Part shown: piece by piece, positions 45,585 to 50,853 of the stretch
Position numbering within the stretch: the first letter of the stretch is position 1
Layout of the letters: each line of letters begins with the position of its first letter
NCBI RefSeq assembly: GCF_036641015.1
Contig: NZ_JAVWFO010000006.1
Location: 1-50,853 of the forward strand
DNA: 50,853 bases
Direction of reading: 5' to 3'
Source of the DNA: Anaerorhabdus sp036641015
GTDB taxonomy: Bacteria > Bacillota_I > Bacilli_A > Erysipelotrichales > Erysipelotrichaceae
Program-made: the position numbers and the translations under genes
The notes under the pieces: generated by a model
What the model was told of the DNA's origin: nothing
The model's input: only the letters and a program-made list of their open reading frames with translations
Databases searched by the model: none

Positions 45585-45612
45585 TTGACAAAATTCACAT
45601 TTTTAATATCAT
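45585..45612 (+). promoter_or_regulatory. Promoter of the amino-acid permease gene
   Basis: TTGACA (45585-45590) is a perfect -35, and TATCAT (45607-45612) is a 5 of 6 -10 at 16 bases. The start lies just ahead of GAGGAG and the ATG at 45634. Confidence 0.6.
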
Positions 45613-45633
45613 TTACTAAAAGAGGAGATTTTT

Positions 45634-47010
45634 ATGGATAACAATAAACCCAATTTACCAAAGCGAAAATTTGGTCTTTTAACTACTATTGCAATGATTG
45701 TAGGTATTGTAATAGGATCTGGTATTTTCTTTAAAACCCCTACAATCATTCAAAATACAAATGGAAATGTAATAATGGGTATATTGGCATTTGTAGTCGC
45801 TGCATTAGGGATTATATTTGGCGGATTGACAATTTCTCAGTACTCATCAAATGATAACAATATAGGCGGTTTGGTGTCATATTGTGAAACAAGCTGGGGA
45901 AAAACATTAGGATTTTTAGCTGGCTGGTTTCAATCGATTATTTACTATCCCGCAATTATTGCCGTAATTGCATGGGTTGGTGCAAACTACACGCTTGGTT
46001 TATTTGGTCTTGATAATCTATTAACAACGGGTCAATTTAACATATGGGTATGGCCGTTGGCAATATTTTATATGTTGTTCTACTATGTCGTAAATACATT
46101 TCAAACTAAAAATGCTAGTAAATTTCAAAGTTTTGCAATGTTTGCTAAGATATTTGCCTTATTAGTGCTATCGATTGCCGGTCTAATTTTAGGTAACCCT
46201 TCTCAAGTTATTGCTGTAAATCCTCAATATGTAACATCATCTACTGGGTTTCTTACTGCCGTTATCGCAGTAGCATTTGCCACTGATGGTTGGATGATAG
46301 CACCAAGTATTGCACATGAAATTAAAGATCCACAAAAGAACTTAACTCTTGCATTAGTGCTTGCACCTATCATTATTATTTTCTTATACTTACTTTATTT
46401 TTGTGGAGTTTGTTCCTATTTAGGTCCTGATGCATTGCTTGCAGGAGTCGATCCAATCTCTGCGATAGCAAATCAATTATTAGGTCCGTGGGGAATTAAA
46501 ATAGTATTATTATTTATTATCATTTCTGTTTTAGGTACTTTAAACGGCTTAATTCTTGGTTACATCCGTACACCTTATGCATTGGCTGTTCGTGGCGAAT
46601 TACCATTTAGTAAAACACTTGCTAAAATAAATACTAAATTTGATACACCAATAAATACTAGTATAGCTTGCCTAATTGTTAATTTACTATTCTTGTTGTT
46701 CCACTTCTTATCACTTGATGGAGCAGCTGTATATGGATTATCTATATTTGAAGGTTTAGCTATTGATGATTTACCAATTGTAATGAATTATTTATTTCTA
46801 TGTTGCATGTATTTAGGTGTGCTATTACGTCCTGATAAAGTAAAGACAAAATCATTTTTAGGAAGATACGTTTACCCTACTTTAGCAATTATAGGTTCAT
46901 TAATTATTCTATATGGCGGAATAATTAGACCTAAGTTTAATGTCTATATGTTAATTACATTAGTAATTATTGCAGTAGGTCTCTTGATTCGCAGAAAGAA
47001 AAGTGCTTAA
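45634..47010 (+). CDS. APC superfamily amino-acid permease
   Basis: This 458-aa protein has about 12 membrane spans. The first carries the APC substrate motif IVGIVIGSGIFFKTP with the unwound GSG. GGLVSYCETSWGKTLGFLAGW is the typical span 2-3 region. It resembles the LAT/SteT-type exchangers, but the substrate cannot be assigned. GAGGAG precedes the ATG. It has its own promoter and no visible terminator before the trpS T-box, so some read-through into that leader is possible. Confidence 0.9.
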   Translation: MDNNKPNLPKRKFGLLTTIAMIVGIVIGSGIFFKTPTIIQNTNGNVIMGILAFVVAALGIIFGGLTISQYSSNDNNIGGLVSYCETSWGKTLGFLAGWFQSIIYYPAIIAVIAWVGANYTLGLFGLDNLLTTGQFNIWVWPLAIFYMLFYYVVNTFQTKNASKFQSFAMFAKIFALLVLSIAGLILGNPSQVIAVNPQYVTSSTGFLTAVIAVAFATDGWMIAPSIAHEIKDPQKNLTLALVLAPIIIIFLYLLYFCGVCSYLGPDALLAGVDPISAIANQLLGPWGIKIVLLFIIISVLGTLNGLILGYIRTPYALAVRGELPFSKTLAKINTKFDTPINTSIACLIVNLLFLLFHFLSLDGAAVYGLSIFEGLAIDDLPIVMNYLFLCCMYLGVLLRPDKVKTKSFLGRYVYPTLAIIGSLIILYGGIIRPKFNVYMLITLVIIAVGLLIRRKKSA

Positions 47011-47022
47011 ATATAGATAGCG

Positions 47023-47236
47023 TTGAAAAAGAATAGTAATTAGCTTATGTACTTGCTAGAGATATGGTGTCCGGTGCAAACCATAATACATAAATTAATG
47101 AATTGGGACTTTGGAGCATTAAATGGCATGAGTCATTTACGGAAACTAACCGTTATCTAGAAGTGATTCCTTATTAGAGGAATAAGTTAGGTGGTACCAC
47201 GTTCAAGCGTCCTTACAAGATAAGGATGCTTTTTTT
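47023..47236 (+). promoter_or_regulatory. T-box riboswitch (tRNA-Trp) controlling trpS
   Basis: The leader starts with AAAGAATAGTAA of Stem I. TGG (47104-47106) in GAATTGGGACTTTGGAGC is the specifier codon for Trp. AGGTGGTACCACG (47189-47201) is the T-box sequence. The terminator hairpin follows at 47206. Uncharged tRNA-Trp would stabilise the antiterminator and raise trpS expression. A weak promoter (TTGATT 46984-46989, TAAATA 47008-47013) overlaps the permease stop, but I am not sure of it. Confidence 0.92.
47206..47236 (+). terminator. T-box terminator upstream of trpS
   Basis: AGCGTCCTTA (47206-47215) pairs with TAAGGATGCT (47221-47230) over the loop CAAGA, with one G-U pair, followed by seven T. 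This is the regulated attenuator of the trpS T-box. Confidence 0.92.
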
Positions 47237-47256
47237 AGTCAAAGGAGGCTACAAAA

Positions 47257-48246
47257 ATGAAAAAAATGTTAAGTGGAATTAAACCAAGTGGTCAATTAAC
47301 ACTAGGAAACTACATTGGTGCATTACGAAACTTTGTAAAGTATCAAGATGAGTATGAAATGATTGTATTTATTGCGAATCTACATTGTATTACAGTCCCT
47401 CAAGACCCCATTGAATTAAGAAAAAATTTAAAAGATGCTATCGCATTATATCTTGCGTGTGGCTTAGATCCAGAACGCAGCACAATTTTCTTGCAATCTG
47501 ATGTAATGGAACACGCTCAGCTTGGATTTATTATGTGTTGTTCAACTTATATGGGTGAGTTAAACCGTATGACACAATTTAAAGATAAACAAGCTAAGGG
47601 TGAAACGAATCTAACGGGTGGATTATATACATACCCTGCCCTAATGGCAGCAGATATTTTAATTTATGACCCTGAATATGTTCCGGTTGGCGAGGATCAA
47701 AAACAACATGTAGAATTGACTCGTGATTTAGCACTTCGTTTTAATAATCGCTATAATTGTGAACTATTTAAAGTACCAGAACCTGTTGTACCAAAAGTTG
47801 GCGCTAGAATTATGTCATTAAGTGAGCCAACTAAAAAAATGAGTAAATCCGATAAAGGCGATAAAGGATGTATTCATTTACTTGATGATTTAAACGTTGC
47901 ACGTAAAAAGATTATGTCTGCAGTCACTGATAACGTGGGTAAAGTTAATTATGATCCAGTTAATCAACCCGGAGTTAGTAACCTATTAGAAATTATGTCA
48001 AGTCTACAAGGTACACCAATAGAAGAACTTGTTAAGCAGTTCGAAAATGTTGGATATGGTGAATTTAAGAAAGCTGTTGCGGATGTTGTAATAGCAGAAC
48101 TTGAAAAAATTCAAACAAAATATAACGAAATTATTGCAAGCGGAAAAATTGAGGAAGTTCTTGAACAAGGTGCTCAAAAAGCAAGAACTATGGCTCATAA
48201 AAAATTAATGAAAGTACAAAAAAAGATTGGTATCGAAATTCGATAA
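47257..48246 (+). CDS. trpS: Tryptophanyl-tRNA synthetase
   Basis: This 329-aa class I synthetase has the HIGH-equivalent region KPSGQLTLGNYIGALRNF and the KMSKS loop in KKMSKSDKG. FIANLHCIT and VPVGEDQKQHVELTRDL form the Trp/adenylate pocket. AAAGGAGG precedes the ATG, 20 bases after the T-box terminator. Its stop codon lies inside a bidirectional terminator shared with yitT. Confidence 0.97.
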   Translation: MKKMLSGIKPSGQLTLGNYIGALRNFVKYQDEYEMIVFIANLHCITVPQDPIELRKNLKDAIALYLACGLDPERSTIFLQSDVMEHAQLGFIMCCSTYMGELNRMTQFKDKQAKGETNLTGGLYTYPALMAADILIYDPEYVPVGEDQKQHVELTRDLALRFNNRYNCELFKVPEPVVPKVGARIMSLSEPTKKMSKSDKGDKGCIHLLDDLNVARKKIMSAVTDNVGKVNYDPVNQPGVSNLLEIMSSLQGTPIEELVKQFENVGYGEFKKAVADVVIAELEKIQTKYNEIIASGKIEEVLEQGAQKARTMAHKKLMKVQKKIGIEIR

Positions 48247-48258
48247 ACCAATTTTTTT
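48218..48258. terminator. Bidirectional intrinsic terminator between trpS and yitT, overlapping the trpS stop
   Basis: ATTGGT (48226-48231) pairs with ACCAAT (48247-48252), and the inner ATCGA (48232-48236) with TCGAT (48240-48244), with a two-base bulge. Seven T follow on plus (48252-48258) and seven A precede (48218-48224), giving a T-run on minus too. The TAA stop of trpS (48244-48246) is within the hairpin. Confidence 0.82.
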
Positions 48259-48292
48259 CTTTAGTTAATTTTAAAATATTGTATTTGATAAT

Positions 48293-49156
48293 TTAATCTA
48301 ATGGTTTTTGATAATAATTTCCGACAATACGTTCACTATTCGCAACATTAATAAACGCTTTTGGATCAGCTAATAATATAGAATCAACAACTTCATTTAC
48401 TTGATACGCATTTATTGTCATGAACAAGAAACATCGAGGTGAATGCGAATAAGCTCCCTCCGCCCTCATTTTTGTTATACCATGTCGTGTATTTCTAAAA
48501 ATCGCTTCACATACTTCATCTGGTGTAGATGTTATAATAAATAAATTCTTTAATTTATATCGCGTATGCAATTCATTAATCATTTGTGTACTACAAAATT
48601 GAAATATAATTGAATATAAAGCTTGAGTCCAACCAAACAATAATCCGGCAATTAGCAAGATAAATGAATTAAATATAAATACATAATTCCATGTCGATAC
48701 ATTGAAGCGACTGGATGCATAGATTGCAATGAAATCGACTCCCCCACTACTTGCATTATTTCTTAATGCAATAGCCATCCCAAGACCACTCAAAATACCG
48801 CCAAATACAGTGATTAATAATTGATCCTGGGTCAATGGATATATTGGAAGGATTGACGTAAATATACTAGTACAAGTAAACCATAATATAGAATACGTAA
48901 TAAACATTTTACCAACATATTTAAACACTAATATAGTTACAAGTATGTTTAAAGAAAAATATAATACTGAGAAAGAAACATTTATTCCCATGAAAGTGCT
49001 CAATCCCCTAGTGATTAATAAACATATCCCCGAGAATCCTCCTGGAAATAGATTACCTGCATCAACAAATGCATTCATAGATATTGAATAAATTAGTGAT
49101 GAGAATATAACGATTGTAATTGTTCTTATAAAATTTTTAAGCTTCTTCTGTTCCAT
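48293..49156 (-). CDS. YitT family membrane protein (DUF161/DUF2179)
   Basis: This 287-aa protein has five to six spans in its first 200 residues, including FVDAGNLFPGGFSGICLLITRG and NNASSGGVDFIAIYASSRF, typical of YitT. A C-terminal cytoplasmic DUF2179 domain (~205-287) has TSTPDEVCEAIFRNTRHGIT. Proposed to be a transporter; the substrate is unknown. The frame is open from a GTG at 49162, but AGGGGA lies at better distance from the ATG at 49156. It overlaps rmuC by 20 bases and so is co-transcribed with it. Confidence 0.9.
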   Translation of the reverse strand: MEQKKLKNFIRTITIVIFSSLIYSISMNAFVDAGNLFPGGFSGICLLITRGLSTFMGINVSFSVLYFSLNILVTILVFKYVGKMFITYSILWFTCTSIFTSILPIYPLTQDQLLITVFGGILSGLGMAIALRNNASSGGVDFIAIYASSRFNVSTWNYVFIFNSFILLIAGLLFGWTQALYSIIFQFCSTQMINELHTRYKLKNLFIITSTPDEVCEAIFRNTRHGITKMRAEGAYSHSPRCFLFMTINAYQVNEVVDSILLADPKAFINVANSERIVGNYYQKPLD

Positions 49157-50303
49157 TGTCACTTTCCCCTAAAAGTCTTTTATTTTGCTTTTGATTTTCT
49201 ATTTGTACTGATTCAATTTGTTTAAATCTCTTTACTATTTTATCACTAGTTATACTAACTGTTTGAATATCTTTATATGTTTTATCGAAATCTTTACTTA
49301 CAGTATTAAATCGTTCTTGGAATCGCTCAAATTCTCTTGATAGTTTAACAAATTCTGCTTGAATTTCTTCCACCCTCTCATTTCTTTCTTGTCCTAAATA
49401 AATTGCTTTTATTGCGGTGATATAGGCCATAAGTGTAGTTGGTGAAACAAGATATACTTTTGATTCATAAGATAATTGTATTAAGTCATCATAATGACCA
49501 TAAATCTCAGCAAAGATAGCTTCTGCAGGAATAAACATATAAGCAATCTCAGCGGTTTCTCCTGGCATAAGATATTTATTTTTGATATCTTTGATATGCT
49601 TAGCGACATCTTTTCTAAATTCATTCTTAATATGTGGTAAATCTTGTAAAGAAGTTTCTTGATCGATTAACCGATTAAAATTCTCCAACGGAAACTTAGA
49701 ATCAATAACTATTTCTCCAAGTGGCTGAGGAGCATGTAATACACAATCAGCAATAGCTCCATTTGATAATTTAACTTGCCTAGAAAAACGCGCTTCATTA
49801 TTACCAAATACATTTTCCAGAATAGAATATAATTCTATTTCGCCATAAGTACCACGTGTTTTTTTATCAGTTAATACATTTTGTAAACTAGTTATATTAG
49901 AAGAAAGCGATTTTAAATTTTGTTGTGTTTCATCAATACGTGCCATTTGTTCAAGGATATTGGAAAATGCTTTATTTGTTCGTTCGAAACCTTGAAGTAA
50001 ACTTTCATTTACTTTTGATTCGATATTAACTAAGCGATTGACAGTTGTTTCGTTCAATTGATGAAAGTCACCTTTTAGTGTATTTAATATATTCGTTTGA
50101 AATAGCAATAAATCTTGCATCATTTTAGATTGTAATTGATCCATCTCTTGAGAAGTATCTTGTTTGGAATTAGTTAATGCTTCTTTAATAAAATATTGTT
50201 GTTTTAAGTTGTTTTTGCTTATAACAAAAAACATGATTCCTAAAATTAATAAAATCAGTACAATTAAAAATATTAAAATATAAACTACTAATTCGTTATT
50301 CAA
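49137..50303 (-). CDS. rmuC: DNA recombination protein RmuC homologue
   Basis: This is a protein of about 388 aa. It has an N-terminal membrane anchor (LVVYILIFLIVLILLILG), a coiled coil (~40-140) and the RmuC nuclease-like core: TRGTYGEIELYSILENVFG, IDSKFPLENF, MFIPAEAIFAEI and LVSPTTLMAYITAI. It limits DNA rearrangements in Escherichia coli. A frame-open ATG at 50321 lies inside the extended -10 (50328-50320) and has no ribosome site. A TTG at 50303 has AAGGTGAT at correct distance, so I prefer it; the ATG form would be 394 aa. It overlaps yitT downstream. Confidence 0.88.
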   Translation of the reverse strand: MNNELVVYILIFLIVLILLILGIMFFVISKNNLKQQYFIKEALTNSKQDTSQEMDQLQSKMMQDLLLFQTNILNTLKGDFHQLNETTVNRLVNIESKVNESLLQGFERTNKAFSNILEQMARIDETQQNLKSLSSNITSLQNVLTDKKTRGTYGEIELYSILENVFGNNEARFSRQVKLSNGAIADCVLHAPQPLGEIVIDSKFPLENFNRLIDQETSLQDLPHIKNEFRKDVAKHIKDIKNKYLMPGETAEIAYMFIPAEAIFAEIYGHYDDLIQLSYESKVYLVSPTTLMAYITAIKAIYLGQERNERVEEIQAEFVKLSREFERFQERFNTVSKDFDKTYKDIQTVSITSDKIVKRFKQIESVQIENQKQNKRLLGESDNGTEEA

Positions 50304-50319
50304 ATTTATCACCTTAGAC

Positions 50320-50328
50320 ATTATACCA
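50320..50328 (-). promoter_or_regulatory. Extended -10 promoter of rmuC-yitT
   Basis: On minus, TGGTATAAT (50328-50320) is a perfect extended -10. The transcript would start near 50313, giving a very short leader before the TTG at 50303. It lies directly after the comK-like gene end. Confidence 0.5.
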
Positions 50329-50335
50329 TGTATAA

Positions 50336-50791
50336 TTATCTAAGAAATATGAATTTTCCATCAAGTAATCTTAACTTAGATAAATAGAGTTTTGCTCTTT
50401 TTTGTTGTTGCTTAATAACGCGATAATCTACATTAAAATTATAACTATTCCCATTATTCATTGTAACTGTACAGGATTTCGGTCCATTTTTTATAATTTT
50501 TTTAATATGTGTATATTGAATATAGCGGCAATCATTTGATGTCGTAGATAAAGTTGGTATAAATAATACTTTACATCGTTCAGATATCAAAATACCCGGT
50601 TTTTGTCTAACCTTTAAAAGATACTTAAAACTATCAATTCTTCCTTCCAAGGATGAACCATGTTCTAAACACCATTCATTTAATACTTTTGTTGGTTTTC
50701 CTTTAAATCTAATTTCATTGTCTTGATTTTTGATACAGACTGTTTCATATGTTTTTTGATCAAAATAAATTATATCACTATGCATTGGCAT
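50336..50791 (-). CDS. comK: ComK family competence transcription factor
   Basis: This is a 151-aa protein. The diagnostic segment is CLEHGSSLEGRIDSFKYLL, then KPGILISERCKVLFIPTLS, NDCRYIQYTHIKKI, and a final VDYRVIKQQQKRA. These correspond to the GSSYEGR, PT-S, C-W/Y-I and Q-x-R positions of ComK. ComK switches on the late competence (DNA uptake) genes in Bacillus by binding paired AT-boxes. The frame is open from a GTG at 50800, but AGAGGTG lies before the ATG at 50791. comEA and comEC in this window are plausible targets. Identification is by motif recognition only. Confidence 0.82.
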   Translation of the reverse strand: MPMHSDIIYFDQKTYETVCIKNQDNEIRFKGKPTKVLNEWCLEHGSSLEGRIDSFKYLLKVRQKPGILISERCKVLFIPTLSTTSNDCRYIQYTHIKKIIKNGPKSCTVTMNNGNSYNFNVDYRVIKQQQKRAKLYLSKLRLLDGKFIFLR

Positions 50792-50815
50792 TTTAGTCAC
50801 CTCTATTAATTTATA

Positions 50816-50830
50816 CGAAATAATATTTCG
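50816..50830. repeat. Palindrome upstream of the comK-like gene
   Basis: CGAAAT and ATTTCG form a perfect six-pair inverted repeat around AAT, 25 bases upstream of the ATG. It also reads GAAA-N5-TTTC, the arrangement of a ComK AT-box (AAAA-N5-TTTT) with two changes. It coincides with a possible -10 (TATTAT, minus 50825-50820) of a TTGAAA (50846-50841) promoter with a short 15-base spacer. Confidence 0.4.
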
Positions 50831-50853
50831 AAATCCTTTCTTTCAATAAAAAA

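Overview
The window is a 50.9-kb stretch of low-GC (roughly one third G+C by eye) Firmicutes-type chromosome. It is almost entirely core housekeeping genes packed into operons with short overlaps of the ATGA type. TGA is used as a normal stop. The combination of a very short SMC (980 aa), T-box control of alaS and trpS, the MEP isoprenoid gene dxs, Spx, a ComK-like protein, IreB and YlxM/FtsY suggests the Erysipelotrichales/Coprobacillaceae part of the Bacilli. That placement is inference from gene content, not from a marker search. Three runs of exactly 100 N (19978-20077, 27389-27488, 29976-30075) show this is a scaffolded draft; each run interrupts or truncates a real gene. I saw no tRNA or rRNA genes, CRISPR arrays, prophages or insertion sequences.

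Left part, plus strand (1-8.7 kb): B12-type radical SAM protein, rdgB, DUF1461 membrane protein, trmL and an ECF S-component form one overlapping operon. A compact two-gene unit follows, with its own near-consensus promoter and terminator: a 57-aa single-span membrane protein carrying a His cluster, then a RidA protein with a 10-cysteine C-terminal tail. Next come a metallophosphoesterase, an ABC-F ATPase, a nucleotidyltransferase and a CPBP protease. A second CPBP gene and a DUF5662 gene lie on the minus strand between 8.8 and 10.4 kb, separated by a 380-bp gene-free stretch.

Middle, plus strand (10.5-20 kb): nusB-xseA-xseB-ispA-dxs-recN-dinB-xerD-deoB, tightly coupled, covering antitermination, exonuclease VII, isoprenoid precursors, DNA repair and chromosome dimer resolution. 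deoB is cut by the first gap.

Minus strand (20.1-45.5 kb), read right to left: spx; mnmA-CPBP-recD2-alpha/beta hydrolase; T-box-alaS-ireB-ruvX-DUF1292-mltG-udk-greA; comEA-comEC-holA-serine ammonia-lyase-deoxyinosine glycosylase-U32 peptidase; smc-ftsY-ylxM-ackA-nrnA; hup. The lyase and U32 genes each contain a gap that is probably longer than 100 nt.

Right end (45.6-50.8 kb): an amino-acid permease and a T-box-controlled trpS on plus, converging on a minus-strand set yitT, rmuC and a ComK-like regulator. ComK, ComEA and ComEC together suggest natural competence. The most unusual items are the RidA cysteine tail and its small His-rich membrane partner, the ComK homologue with a K-box-like palindrome upstream, the acidic 60-residue tail on serine ammonia-lyase, the shortened SMC arms, and several intrinsic terminators built into the stop codon of the gene they end.
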